A stretch of DNA of 64,000 nt from the NCBI GenBank assembly GCA_027422505.1, contig JAPQWV010001061.1, positions 1-64,000 on the forward strand. The letters are read 5' to 3'. The position numbers were made by a program, and so were the translations under genes. Source of the DNA: Craterostigma plantagineum (taxonomy: Eukaryota > Streptophyta > Magnoliopsida > Lamiales > Linderniaceae). Below are positions 11,178 through 23,270 of this stretch, piece after piece; within the stretch, counting starts at the first letter, position 1; the number at the start of each line of letters is the position of its first letter. Below the pieces are notes generated by a model. The model worked only from the letters and a program-made list of their open reading frames with translations. It was not told the origin of the DNA and ran no database searches.

Positions 11178-11505
11178 AAGAGTCACGGCCGTGACACATT
11201 GTGCAACAGGCCGTGACTGGAGGCAGAAACCGATATCCAAGTGCGCTGACATCACTCACGACAATGACTAATCATGTGACAGGCCGTGAAACGAGGCAGA
11301 GATCGATGTCATGTTCGCAAGTCATCATCATGGCCATGACGATCCATGCAAGAAGCGTGACCACGGCCAGAGAGTCGAAGCAATGATGTTCACGGCCATG
11401 ACTAGACGTGCACCAGGCCGTGACATGTGGCAGAAAGAGATGCGAAGCTACGCGATGATTGTCACGGCCGTGAAGGCCCAATGCCCAGGCCGTGACACTT
11501 ACAAA
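11178..11505 (+). repeat. CACGGCCGTGA array in U3 of the LTR
   Basis: About ten full or partial CACGGCCGTGA sites (for example 11180, 11275, 11388, 11460 and 11490) lie directly upstream of the TATA box at 11512. Many are the variant CAGGCCGTGAC. Their position in front of the core promoter suggests an enhancer-like role, which is inference. Confidence 0.78.
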
Positions 11506-11511
11506 AATCAG

Positions 11512-11520
11512 TATAAAAGG
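11512..11520 (+). promoter_or_regulatory. LTR TATA box
   Basis: TATAAAAGG is a consensus plant TATA box, placed in the first third of the LTR just after the palindrome array. Transcription would start some 30 bp downstream and define the start of R. Confidence 0.7.
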
Positions 11521-12478
11521 CCAAATTTCGACTCAAAGAGAAAAAGACCGATCAAAACTTAGCCCTAACACATCAGAGACGAAAAAGAGATGCCAAGAAC
11601 GAAGAATTCCACTCGAGAAGCATAAGAGATGGATCAACGACGAAATCACGCCAAATTGAACAAGGAAAGAAGATTCATCCACAATTCCATCCCTGATCCA
11701 TCAGTACTCAAGATCATGAGTCTTCCTTCCTTGTTTTCTATTTCCTCCGTTGTTTTCCCGTTAATTATGAGTAGCTAATTCCCTTATGTGTTTTGGAGTA
11801 GATGAACGCTAGGTTAATTCGTATTTAAGACATATGTTTATCATGACTCGTACGTTTTGACTATTTATAGATCTATGAATTTGTTTCTTCACTTTAATAT
11901 GTCTATGTGTGAAAGTGAATGTGTGGAATCGTTTAGGGCGACAGCTAAACAACGATTAGGCCCTTTGTAGAAGATAGGATTCGAGTATAGGGCGAAAGCA
12001 AATACTCGATCCTCGCCGTTAGTAATTACTAAATTATAGATCCCCGCGAGCGTTTAGGGCGACGGCAAATTCGTGAGTAGGTAGGAAATTACTGCGATTT
12101 AGTCAAGAATCACGCAGGAACGATATTTCATTGTCTTTGTCGATAATACCTAGCGGGATTCGAATCCCGAGCACATCACTATCATCTTAAAGTACTCTTA
12201 TCAGTTTAGACCTATTCTCTTAGTCGCTCGTTGATTTAGGATTGATCTGTTAGGATAATTCGTAAAACAATCTACGCACTTTATTTAGGCTTGATATCAA
12301 GTCGATAGGTTATTACTAGTAATCAATCCATTCCTCGTGTTCGATACTCGTTTACTCACTTTACTGCACTACAAACGATAAGCCACTGTCTAGCGCACGT
12401 CGGTGATAGTAATAGGTATTCGTTTTATTTATTACTTGTTGCACTTGCACATTATATTAGTACACCACGTGTCGATCA

Positions 12479-13850
12479 TGAGGTGGAGTCCGGACTCCTT
12501 AAGCCGTGAAATTGTAGAGGCCCCTCCGAGTCCTCAGCAATTCCACATGGTGATCCTCATTTAGCTAGGTGGGGCCAGCCATCGCTGATTTCCCCCTCCT
12601 TCAAGAGGATATTCAAATCCTTGGTTTCTTTCATCTTCTTCAGTGTTAAGTCCCATTCCTCCTCCAATGGAGTGTTCTCTTTGCCTTCCCTATCCCTTTT
12701 CTGCCCGACACTGTTCCAATTTTTATCATGCTCTTGGGTATTCTCTACAGTGTTCCTTAGCATCTGCCTTCCCACCCTTTTGCAGCAGTGTTGGTCCTTT
12801 TTGATATTGTATTGGTGTCAAGTTCCTTTAGTGGACTTCTACTCTGATCATTGCTGCTCAAAGTCTTAGCCCCCTCCCTCCTCCCTCTTATCATTCTCTG
12901 AGTAGGTTCCTTGAGTAATAAGGTTGTCCACTTCCATTTCACTATGGTTCTGTAATGGGTCCCCTCGAAAATTTTCCAGAGCTGATTTTTATCGATGTAG
13001 TACTCGAGGCCCTTCTGTCATCAGCATCATGTTTATATTAGGATCCGGAGAAAGTAATAGAGCGTTTCTGGCGCGGTCTCTTCCTCAACAGCTGCCCTAT
13101 CCTTATTCTGATATTCATCTGAAGGAGGCTGATCTTGTTTAGGTGATTGAGTATATTTCTTCCTCGGAACCTCTGCCTTGATCCACTCACCAAATTGTTC
13201 GAGTTTCATTGAACCATCCTAGCTACATTCGCTCTATCTTTACACCCCTTGTATGAATGTCCTACCCGACTGCAGTAAAAGCTATGCATAGCTAGCTGTT
13301 CGTACTTAATGTTTGCCCAGTTCGAAACTCCATTGAATTTGATATGAGTACCTCATGCAAGGGGATTGTTCAGGTCCAACTAAACTTTGATTTTGATGTG
13401 GCACCCCTGACTACCCCCGGTCTCTGTAACCAGTACATCCAGACGATTGCCACTGCCTTGGGACGCCCCACACTTGAACCCATATCTCAATAAATGGAAA
13501 TTCTTTACTGTCGGCTCCACTTCTTCTTCCCAGTCCTTAATAATGGGATATTGTTGATCAAAGGTCCATTGTCTACCCCAGAGAATATTTCTTTTATCCT
13601 CCATTGTCTGGAAAATGAACTGGAAGGGTTAGCAGCTCCACCACCTTGAATCCCTCTCTAACTGACCAAATTTTTCGGTGTGTATTCTTCGGTTCAAGAA
13701 AGCTAACCCTCTTGTCCCCAAACATCTTTCCTGGGATGCTTCACTGGCATTCAATTCTACTCTGCTTAACATCCTCTTCGTCGAATGTTACCCTTCTTTT
13801 TCAACCTCTGACAATGTTATCTTGTTCAAAAGCTCCTCTATATCCTCCAT
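12479..13850 (-). pseudogene. LINE (L1-like) ORF1 remnant: DUF4283-type and CCHC zinc finger
   Basis: On the minus strand a start codon at 13850-13848 opens MEDIEELL with a KITLSEVEKEG segment, the usual N-terminus of plant L1 ORF1. It continues around 13380-13604 with NILWGRQWTFDQQYPIIKDW and GCHIKIKV. Next comes NWANIKYEQLAMHSFYCSRVGHSYKGC (13250-13330), which matches the RNA-binding DUF4283 region and the zinc knuckle; the first Cys of CxxCxxxGHxxxxC reads FYCSRVGH. A hydrophilic Lys/Glu-rich tail lies at 12557-12775. ORF1 proteins bind LINE RNA. Frameshifts break the frame. The homology is cut off by the LTR end at 12478. Confidence 0.75.
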
Positions 13851-14238
13851 GATGCAGAAGCTCCTTCAAATCTCACTCCCTCCCTTCGCAGCCTTCACAA
13901 CTCCTGCAACAACAAGGAAAACAAAGAGGAAAAGGGAATGGTTATTGGAGAAGAAGTAAAATAGGCCAATAATTTCCTAAAGGTAGCTAAGGTTTTGTGT
14001 GGGTGTTCTAATTTTGGTTCCAAACGACGATATAAGGTAGCTAAGCTACAACCTAGGTTAGATAATGAAGCTGGGAAATAGATAGCACAATGGTAAAGTA
14101 ACGGAAAAGAGCGCCTTCAACAGTGAAGGAATTTTGAGTTCCATCAGCCTACATTGAGGTGGGGAAAAGGGTCTGTACTCAGATAGAGAGAGAAAATGTG
14201 GCATTTTTAGATATATATTCAATTTTGAGTCACTTCTA
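13851..14238. other. Probable LINE 5' region; no gene
   Basis: This lies upstream of the antisense ORF1 start and probably contains the LINE 5' UTR. No reading frame with recognisable homology is visible. Confidence 0.35.
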
Positions 14239-14586
14239 TTGTGCTCCCTCGGTCTCCATGATCTCTGCCTTCCTGAGGCTAAATTAGAAGAACGAGGGGA
14301 AATTCTTATTCTCCCCGATCCGTGCCCACAATCGCATCCAAGGAATCCCACCTCACGCAAAGGCTGGATGAGTAAATACTTTTACGTCAAGCCTTCGGCA
14401 GATAGTGCCGAGAGGGAGCTGATCCCTTTTTCTTGGAGTGACAACGTCCCTATCTCTCATCCTCTTCCTCCCGAACCCTCTGTTTGGGTAAAAGCTTTTT
14501 TAGCGAAGGTGGTGAGAGCCGCTACTTCGCTCACAAGCTTACTAACTGAAGATAAAAACGTGCCTAAGAGGGGGAGAGCGAATTAG
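14239..14586 (+). pseudogene. Fragment resembling plant transposon (gypsy-type) N-terminal protein
   Basis: The 115-codon open frame contains KGWMSKYFYVKPSADSAE, then IPFSWSDNVPISHPLPPEP and a Lys/Arg-rich end with a stop at 14584. The pattern GWxxKYFxV...W followed by a Pro-rich segment recalls the 'putative gypsy-type transposon' domain found before gag in many plant elements. No flanking LTR or pol was found, so it is an isolated fragment. Confidence is limited because I could not run a profile search. Confidence 0.4.
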
Positions 14587-14679
14587 GATTATAAAAATTT
14601 ATGCTTATTCTTTTCTTTCAAATCCTAAGATGTAGTGACTTAGATCTACCTACTGATGCTTGTGATGAGTATGCCTGAT

Positions 14680-15700
14680 ATAACCTAGTAACATCGGATG
14701 TGTATCGGGCCTGTCTCACAATGAAAAGGAAATAAATGGAAAGTAAATGCGAGACAGGATTTTCATAGAGGTTATATCCCCAACTGGGTCTCCTCTCCTT
14801 GGGGTTTGCTCCTCAAGAGTTTAACCAATAACTATAATGCACCGTAGCTGGATATAAAACTGATTGGTTAGCCCAATACACAACCGAACCAAGTCGAACA
14901 CTAGACACACTAGGTTACCACATGCTGAGTTTCGTTCCTCAGAATCTCCTGATACCGACAGACACAACTTGCTACCAAGGGGCCCCGAAACTCGTCTTCC
15001 ATCACGTGTGCGTAAACGTCGACCTGGCCTCCTTGATATTGCTCACGTCCGAAGACAGAATATATGGATGGAGGTTGGAATATCTCAGTACAGTCAGTAC
15101 TTCGAGGCAGAAAGCTATCGCAAATGAGTGCTCAGGAATCCCTCAATAATTTTTCTGCTCTGAACGCTCTTAGTCGTAGGTTTGAAAATTCTAAGTTTTT
15201 AAAAATATGAAGTGCCTCTCATATAAATACTCCCTTTCATTCACCACTTTACATGGAAGGTCAGATCACTAGACTAATCACCAAGTCAATCATATAATCC
15301 ATGTAACTTTCAAGAGTCAACATGCTATGTAACTCATGCTTCTATAAAATCATCAGAACGGTCACAAGCACATTAAAGCATGATTTTATACCATATAAAG
15401 CTCAGATTCTCAAGGCATTTTCAATTAATTCGAATTATATTTCCAGAACATAACTTTCCATAAGTGATTTTCTGCTATCAGTTTCTAGAATAAGTCAATT
15501 CAGATTTACTTTCCATAGCATCATATCAATTCCATATTTAGAACATAGTATCTGATCAATATATTTACCATGTTTAGCACTTAATATCAGATCAGATCAC
15601 ATCTATCACGAATTAATATGTCATGCCACAACTTTCCATATTTCAGAGATCACATCCGTTTTTAGCACATACCATATAATAGCACCTTATCCACAAAGTC
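14680..15700 (+). repeat. Left arm of a ~7.6 kb inverted-repeat structure
   Basis: This segment is the reverse complement of about 20870-22325, with clear matches over the outer ~500 bp. Shared words include GTTTGCTCCTCAAGAG, CAAGTCGAACACTAGA, CTAGGTTACC, GAACTCGTCTT, and GTCCGAAGACAGAATATATG followed by GATGGAG. The inner part matches more weakly. Open frames at 14864-15149 are shadows with no recognisable domain. Confidence 0.7.
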
Positions 15701-16530
15701 AATCAAATCAAATCTTTCGAAACTCGGTGAATTTGGGGTTGTTTTGGTTCGAAATTTAGGGTTAAGTGTTTGGGTTGATGTTTTTGTCGATTTGGGTGCA
15801 ATTTCGTGCATTCTTTGTGTTTCATACAAAGAGTTCGAAATTGCGTGAATTGGTGCTGTTTTTGGTTCGGGAAATTAGGGTTAAGTCACGAATTGGGTTA
15901 ATTTTTTTGTCGATTTAACAATTAATTAACAATTTTCATTATTACTATTTCTATTTCATTACAAAAATTGGAATTTAAAACCTAATGTTAATAATTATAT
16001 TGATTAACATAAATTCCGTCGCTATATAGTATTTCTAACCTTTAAGATTAGTTATATGTTAACAATATAAATAATTATTAACAATGAGTTTGAAATTGTT
16101 CATAGTTATAATTCCAACATAAAAATTGTTAATTAATTGTTAATAATTTCAAAATTGTTAATAATTATAATTCCAACAATTAATTTTTATTTTTTTTATT
16201 TTTCCAGTTTAGCGACGGATTTTCTGTCGCTAACCATTTTCTATATTTTTTTATTTTTTCATTTTAGCAACGGAATTTCCGTCTCTAAAATTCGTCGCTA
16301 TTTTTTTAAGATCACACGTCAGCGGGTCGTATTCCACATCGGCGGATTTGGGTCAAAATGTCGGGCCGGGGCGTATAATGTCCTAAAAATAATGTCTTTT
16401 CGAAACTTAAAGTCCCTATACTTCGAAAACCTCAAATACTGGTCCCTATAACGCAAACCCCCCTAACATACGGGACCAAAACAATAATTATTTTTAATTG
16501 TGTAATATCTTTCTTTTATTCGTATGAACC
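15701..16530. other. AT-rich spacer with CACTA-like subterminal motifs
   Basis: TAGCGACGGATTTTCTGTCGCTAA at 16210-16233 is a near-perfect palindrome. Relatives occur at 16011-16025 (ATTCCGTCGCTATA) and 16265-16300 (AGCAACGGAATTTCCGTC... CGTCGCTA). Clustered GCGACGGA/TCCGTCGC words are typical of the subterminal repeats of plant CACTA (En/Spm) transposons. No CACTA terminus or transposase was seen, so this is at best a remnant. Confidence 0.35.
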
Positions 16531-18600
16531 GTGTGTTGTCTCATTTTTCATTTTGGTTGCGTTTACTTACTTGGACCAGATAAATCAGTTTTATACGGAT
16601 ATAAGCATGTTCACTTGCCAATAAATACCCATGTAAAGCCCGATATAAAAAGTCGGCCCGCTATTATAATCTCTTGGGCCCAAGATAACTTATCACAAGT
16701 GATTAATAGTCCAACCGATACTAATGACTAAATTACCCTAAAAGCAAAATAAATCCCTGATGATTGCAGGAACAAATCTAGGACCTTTCGCACGAAGGTC
16801 AGAAATTCGAGCAAAAATTCGACTACGCACCTAGTTCAACAGAAGTACAGGATCTCTCACTAAGATAAAGTTAATCCACGACCAAGTTTGCCCAAAGATA
16901 TTGAGTTTGTTTCTTATTTTAAACGAGTTGAAGTTCCTCAGCATTGGTAAAGTGCATGCACTATTTTATGATAAAAAACAGAGGTACGACGGAACATGAA
17001 AGGATCTTCGGCAATCACTTGAAAATTGTCTCAATGAAGGGCGGAACAGAAAGGTACGACGGAACAGAACTGTAATCGAGAAATAGAGGCTGTAAATTGC
17101 TTACCTTGTTCCACGGTATATGTCGTACCTTTTAGAGAGGAGAGGACAATTTTGTCATTTCATTAATTTTTCCTTAGATAAGTTTATTCTTATTTTGGAA
17201 ACCAAACTAGATAATATTAGTGTGGCCCAATGTATTATAACATAGTGAACGCCCACCAATTGGATTACATGAGATTGTAATCTTGGGTCCAATCTTGTAC
17301 TTGCTTATCTTGTGTAAGCAACTAAACGCAACCTTCGGATCATATATTAATATCTACTGTATTTTGTTTTTAAGTGGTTATATCATAACATTAATTTATT
17401 TAAATATAAATTAAATGGATGCATATTATGTCATAAACTTTGCCAACAAAATAATTAAAAAACGAAATAAAATAAAAGATTGCCTATTTTTGTGATATAA
17501 TATGGATATTTTTTATTCACGGTCGGAAAATTCTTGTAATTAACTCGACAGTAGCATTGTAAGATTGCAAACTTGCATGACTGATACAACAGTGTAAGAC
17601 TACAAGATCTCGCAAGGCTGATTACAAAATGTAAGAATATTCCAAAAACGTAAGGCTGCTAGTATGTAGGACTGCAAACATGCCCTTAGAACTGCATGAT
17701 CGTGAGACTGCACTGCAATATTTAGGAATTTTGATGCTTAAGTTTGACATAAGTACAATAGAACACCACTCGATGGCACCCTATTGGCTACGATTATAAT
17801 TTTGTTTCGTTGACAGTATGAACTCAAGCAAGAAGAAGATCGATGGAAGTGAAATTAGGGGAAATGAATAAAAGTCCTATTCAACATTCAGTAATAAGTA
17901 ATCACATTCGAAAAACTGCGTTTAAATTTCAAGACCACGTGCATCGCAGCGCAGGGGATGGATCTAGTCTACTAGAAAAGATTAAATGTAAACATATGTA
18001 TGTGCATGCTTTTTGTTCATGGTATGAGCTAGAAATTGGCTTACGAACAAACTAAGCCAGATGGAATTTTACATACACAAGAAATTGAAAAGCTCCCTTA
18101 CGTTTGTTCATTCTATCTCTATACGTTAATGTAATAACTTGTGGGACAACAATATTTTTTAGTCCGCTTGATTGGAGTATGGGTGTGTTCCACTTTTAAT
18201 CCTCTCTACCTATTTTCGGTCGTTTTTGTCTCCCGATTGATTTAATCCTTAGGTAAGACGGATTTAATACTTGAAAGCATTCGATCTCATTTTAATCGGC
18301 TTCAACCCTCATAACTCTTCTTATTTTCGAATTAAACAAACGTGAGCATCATTACGAAACACATTTTACTTAACTTTATTGTTGCCAATCTGTCCCTAAA
18401 TATGATGCATAATGATTCTGCACTTAAATCGAATACGCTGAATTATGAAGATTTAAGTCGACTTCTCAAGTCTCACGTGTTAACACCCGTCAAAACTAAT
18501 AGTTAAATTAATCCGGGGACCCCAAAGAGCCCAGAAGGGGAATAAAAGAGGCATCTCGAAATAAAGGGGTATCAGAAACATTTTGTAAAATAAGCTTGCG
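16531..18600. other. No convincing gene
   Basis: A GGTACGACGGAACA motif occurs at about 16984 and 17053, with a related reverse form near 17110-17140. From 17560 to 17720 there are several loose copies of GTAAGACTGC-like words. The 70-codon frame at 17843-18055 has no recognisable domain. Confidence 0.4.
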
Positions 18601-19060
18601 TTCTAAGGAAGACCACTTTCCATTAACCACTTTCCATGTAGATTTCACCTTCTCAATCTTTTATCGTAAGCAACTCCATATTCACAATTTCTGTCACTTC
18701 TCAATCGTTTATCTTTCTATCAGTTGATTTCAACTTTGTTTTTTGAAGAGAACAAAATTCTCTAACGCTTCATCCTTGATTTTGAGAAAATTAACAAAAC
18801 AATATTTCGTGGTATCGTTAACAAATACTATAAAATGTTTGCACATGTTTCAAACGTATTCTAGCACAAACATCACTATGAATTAGTTCATGTGGTTCAA
18901 TGCATGAACCCTTATCATGATCTACAACAATGACAACATTACCTTCAACTACATTATTGTCTTTCTAAAGTGAACAATCAGATCATTTCCTTGCACTTTT
19001 TCTTGAGTGGTTCATTCCAGTTACTTGGTTCACTCAACCTCATCCTCAACGTGGATTTCG
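18600..19060 (-). pseudogene. Weak copia pol remnant (integrase start)
   Basis: Read on the minus strand, this contains CIEPHELIHSDVCARI. That resembles the conserved IHSDVCGP motif at the start of copia integrase core domains. It is followed by a short segment resembling the next integrase strand (YHEILFC) and a LEFCSLQKT-like piece. Stops are frequent. Integrase catalyses insertion of element DNA; this fragment is far too short and broken to do so. Confidence 0.4.
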
Positions 19061-20869
19061 TGCCGATTTCGAAATCCGTACTTGACCGCTTACAGTCACA
19101 AAATTAACCATCATACAATCAAGGAACTATCTGACTACAAATTACTTTGATCTGACACCATTTGTTTAATATTCTTGGTCTAATAGTGTTGTTTCCGTGT
19201 AGCGTAGAGCCTACTGCAGTCAAGTAGTTCGCCATGAGCACAAAGCTGTGCAACTCCCAACAGCGACCCCATTGACGTTGCCATTTCAATTATTGGAAGC
19301 CATAACAATATGCAAAACATTGGGGAGAACGAGTTGGGTTTATGGGAGGCTCACCTGTTGTCTGGCATTTCAACCGAATTTGCTTTACGATTGTAAGATA
19401 AACTTGTACTACTACTAGACTGTACGTCTGTTGGACTATAAGTCGATTGAAAGTAAGAGTATCAAAACGTAAGATTGTCAAATAGTAAGAATATTGAACT
19501 AAAGAAAATTTTGAGACTTGTGCTAGGCGAAATGCCTTAAAACAGATTTGCTTTCTCTACCCAAGTGTTAGATATATGTTTTAATGTTTATCCAAAATAC
19601 TCGAACAAAGCATGATCTCGTTGTGCGCTGGCAAAATTATAGGTGAACTTTGAATAATATAGCAATGAACAGGAATATTTATGGCTTGAATTCTTAATTT
19701 TTCAAATTACCTTCCTACTGATTTGAGTGTATATGTAGGGAAACACAAAACTTTCGAAGAGGAATGCATTCTTTCGCTCTCTTATGATACATGGCCATTC
19801 ACAGATATATACCTTCGGAAGTCAATCAGGTGTTCGAGCGTACATATAGTGTTCGAACAGACAGCCACTCAGCCGTTTATTGGTTGCTGGTTATTTTCAA
19901 ATTTTAAAATGCAATTTTAACTTTCCTAGGAAATCGTGATGATCCATTTTCGATCCGAAATTGCACACCACATGTCACGCCAACATACGAGTCAATTAGA
20001 TTTGCAAACATCCCCGACGCACGCAAGTGAGCATCATATGAGTTGCATATATTGCCTAACGATTTCAAACTAATAAAATATACAACGATCAATAATGAGG
20101 TCATAACTACTTGATAACCAATCTGGGACAAGCACTTTTTTCCATTTCATGTTTTCCAATCAAGAACAGAACATTTCTAATTCAAGTCCAACAACTCCAA
20201 CATAGTGCGCTGAATTGCACTTATAGCTTGTTTCGTATATAGAGCATACAACCCGAACAGTAATATATCCAGCCTTCACAAGTTGGGGGTCAAAAGGAAA
20301 GTTTATTTTGGTTGGGGGTCAAAGTATAAATTAAAGACTTCAGAGGAAATGAAGAAAAATGTAGTTTAAAGCATTCGAACCCACATCAATGACTGGCAAT
20401 GACCTTAACTACACTACCAACTGCCACTAGACTAAGCAACTTTATTTGATTTAAGTACATAATGTTAAGTTATTGAAATTTGGCAGGGGGTCAATGGTCC
20501 CTCCAAGCGCCAATGTAGGCCCGTCCCTGGACCCAAATAGTGCGGATACTCTAAGCAGTGACACGCTAAATTGCTCTTTTAGAGTGCCACATCACATATA
20601 GCATAAGCTTATGAAGACAACCATTCCAAGCGCATTAAGCAAAATGTACTACAACTCGCTAATCGCTCTGCATACCAAGGAGCAATTTACTACCATATTC
20701 GACCAAATAATTGATGATAAATAATCACAACACAAACAATAATCTATAAACGACTTCAGGTCATAGTCCCAATCATCTACAGTCAAATTCGGATAGTAAT
20801 TACATAATCTCTTGAAAAACACATTGATATATATATTGACCTTTTGGTCTAGTTGATATAAGAGTTTTG
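19061..20869. other. No convincing gene
   Basis: Short frames only. At 20255-20530 a repeat-like stretch begins with GTTGGGGGTCAAAAGG and ends GGCCCGTCCCTGG. Its reverse complement starts CCAGGGACGGGCC, similar to hAT-type termini, but no paired end or target duplication was identified. Confidence 0.35.
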
Positions 20870-22325
20870 ATGATTCCGTGTACTTAAGATGAGACGGGAT
20901 CCATAAGCTAAGAAATTCTAATGTTATGATTTAAGCCATGTTTATGTGTGTAAAATATTCGATAAATATGCTTTAATGTGTTTATGATTAAAGTTATCGA
21001 ATACTTGATCTAAGTGTGATTATGTGCAGTAAATATTAATGATCACTTGGAAATGTCCTGTATATGATACTATGTTATATATGGAAGTAAGTGTGAGGTG
21101 TCATGATCTTACTGAGTTATATATGGAAAGTCTGAGCGCCTTATATGGAAAGATATTCCCTGCTCGTAATTGGTTTAATTTAGGGACAAAATCATATGCA
21201 TGATCTTTAAATGTGTATATCCGATTAATATCTTTCCTTGTGTATATCTGATAAGAAGTTGATAAATATGGTACGGTTGAACTGGACAAGATCTCATATG
21301 TATCGAAAGTGTATGCCATAGTAACTGAATTCTTGGACTATGTGATTTTGTCTTATCTCTATGCTGAATATGGAAAACATCTTGATCTGCTGATATCTTA
21401 TGTACTGAATATGAAAAATAGATCCTGATTGATTTATGTAAGATGCTATATGGATATCACATATGGAAAGTGCTATGAAAAATATTGGCCATAATATAAC
21501 TATATGCCTTGACTTCGAGTCAGTGCTTTTATGTGGATCAACTGAGCTAAAGACCGTTGTGATTTTATATTGTTGGCTTCATTTGGCATATTGATTACTC
21601 GATGATTTCATGGATTTGGCGCATAATTTTGGGTATTATCTTGACTTTCAATATAAGTGTTGACTGAGAAAGATCCATATGTATGAGCAACACTTAGATT
21701 ATCGCGAGTCTAGAACTTGCAAATATACGTACACAAGAGTTATTAAGCAGAAGAGAATGATTTAGAGCCATCTTACACTTGCGAAAAATTTTGGTAGCTT
21801 AAGCGGACAATTGTGATCACGTTCTATGCCGAGCTGAGCGTTAACTTGTGATTCCATCACTGCATTAGTAATTATCTTCGGTATTATCCTTCTCCATCCA
21901 TATATTCTGTCTTCGGACGTGTTGTCTTCGGACATGAGCAATACACGAGGAGGCAAGGTCGGCGTTTATGCGCACGTGAAGTGAAAGACGAGTTCTGAGG
22001 CCCTTCTAGCGAGCTGTTTCCTGTCAAGAATTGGAGATTCTCAGAAACTCAGTGTGCGGTAACCTAGTAGTATCTAGTGTTCGACTTGTTTCGCTCGTGT
22101 ATTTGGCCTAATCAATCAGTTTTGTAACCAGCAAAAGTAATATTATAGTGATTGATTAAACTCTTGAGGAGCAAACCTCAAGGGAGGACTAAACCCCAGT
22201 TTGGAATATAAGCTCTATATAAATCATATTTACTTTTCAGTACTTTACAACTTCCCTGTGAGACTGATGCGCAACCGACGCAACTAGGAGATGACCGACC
22301 AAACGATATCACTTGTATAAGTAAA
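20870..22325 (-). repeat. Right arm of the ~7.6 kb inverted-repeat structure
   Basis: This is the reverse complement of 14680-15700 (best between 21760 and 22310). It includes several ATATGGAAAG words between 21080 and 21480. It starts and ends in AT-rich DNA and has no coding sequence. A DNA transposon with long terminal repeats, or two oppositely oriented copies of one repeat family, would both explain the arrangement. Confidence 0.65.
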
Positions 22326-22438
22326 CGTTTTAGGATATTACATTAAAAGGGTTTTTAGAAAGAAGAAGCAATATTTTTATTAAGCCCAATATTTTTATTA
22401 AGCCTAATTCGCCCCCTCGTACGCATATTTTTTACTGC

Positions 22439-22475
22439 GATATATATATATATATATATATACAATATATAGACA
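22439..22475. repeat. (TA)n microsatellite
   Basis: A run of about ten TA units, followed by a GA-rich stretch, directly precedes the left terminal inverted repeat of the Mutator-like element. A similar TA run lies just outside the right terminal repeat (about 34716-34733). Confidence 0.85.
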
Positions 22476-22483
22476 GAGAGAGA

Positions 22484-22775
22484 GAGATTTTATGGTGCTC
22501 ACCTGATATCAGAACCCATGTGTGGCTTTGTCTTATAATCACTTCCTACAATTAGACTTAAATTTAAAATAAAATAAATAATAATCAAATTAGGTAATAA
22601 TTATAATTAGGGTTAATACATAATTCAAAACCCATTGCATACGCATGCACGTATCTTTGATCGGCCTAAATCAAAAGTCATCAACCTCAACGCCAGCCGG
22701 CATCGTCGTCCTCCACGCCGGCCCTGTGTCTCTCGTCGGCTGGTAATATGGGATTTTCTTCAGTACGTCAGGTAT
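22484..22775 (+). repeat. Left terminal inverted repeat of the Mutator-like element
   Basis: This matches the reverse complement of 34385-34716 through TTAGGTAATAATTATAATTA, CATTGCATACGCA, CGTATCTTTGATCGGCC, CTCTCGTCGGC and GATTTTCTTCAGTAC. Similarity is high outside a divergent stretch near the very end. Confidence 0.75.
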
Positions 22776-23270
22776 ATTCACTATCCTTTAACCACTCTTG
22801 AATTAAAACACACTTATCGTTTTTACCAACATACCATGGTTTTGCTCTCTCAGATGATAGTGGTCCATCAAGGCTCAAAAAAATGGCTCTGTGAATACTA
22901 CTACTAATAATAATCGTAATCTTGGAAATGCTAAAGGTCGTAACTTGGGGAGATCTTTTAGCTCCGACCTCTTCATATTTCCTCAGAAGCTCAAGTAGTA
23001 ATGGTTCTGGCAATCTAAGGTCTGAGAGTAGTTTTGGTAGTAAAAATTACCATGACAGAGAGTGGAATAGCAGTAGGAATGAAGCTAACATTAGGGATAA
23101 ATCCCTATGTTTGGTGATGTCAAATTCGATGTTTTCAGTAATTTCTCTTGATGTTATAGCTTATAATATACAAATAAAAGATCAAGGTAAAAAATGAAGA
23201 CATTGGATGAGACCTTTGTGATAACGATAAGATGGCTAAGGGATCCAATAACATAGTTTCTTTATGAATT
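22776..23270. other. Interior of the Mutator-like element, possible captured fragment
   Basis: Between the left TIR and the FAR1-like repeat lies a stretch with a plus-strand frame (22922-23197). It is rich in Ser, Asn, Gly and Arg (SSSNGSGNLRSESSFGSKNY). Mutator-like elements often carry host gene pieces, and this composition would fit an exon fragment, but I do not recognise the source. Frames are short and unproven. Confidence 0.3.

Larger units (their letters stand above)
6797..12478 (+). mobile_element. Athila-type Ty3/gypsy element, copy A (3' portion)
   Basis: This is a 5'-truncated element. It begins inside the last part of pol, continues through the pol-env spacer, the env-like region and the long 3' non-coding part, and ends with a complete 3' LTR. 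Its order and sequence match copy B (24.35-33.36 kb) over several kilobases. The conserved block after pol, with AAAGACGGTAAAGAAAGCGC and a GGCAACCCA motif, is seen in Athila-like elements. The junction at 6797 joins it directly to copia gag, with a few bases of shared TTAGATCAC sequence, so the boundary is probably a deletion or illegitimate-recombination point. Confidence 0.85.
10998..12478 (+). repeat. Copy A: complete 3' LTR (1481 bp)
   Basis: The LTR starts TGATAAAC after the polypurine tract and ends CGTGTCGATCA, giving TGAT...ATCA termini. The right end matches the LTR ends of copy B at 24578 and 33355, and the inverted fragment at 23358-24350. A TATAAAAGG box at 11512-11520 marks the likely U3/R region. 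After 12478 the sequence switches to LINE homology. No target duplication can be checked because the 5' end of copy A is missing. Confidence 0.85.

Noticed and set aside
17843..18055. 70-codon frame as a small gene
   Set aside because: No domain, no supporting signals, and located in transposon debris.
20255..20530. hAT element
   Set aside because: One terminus resembles hAT ends, but no second terminus or 8-bp repeat was identified.
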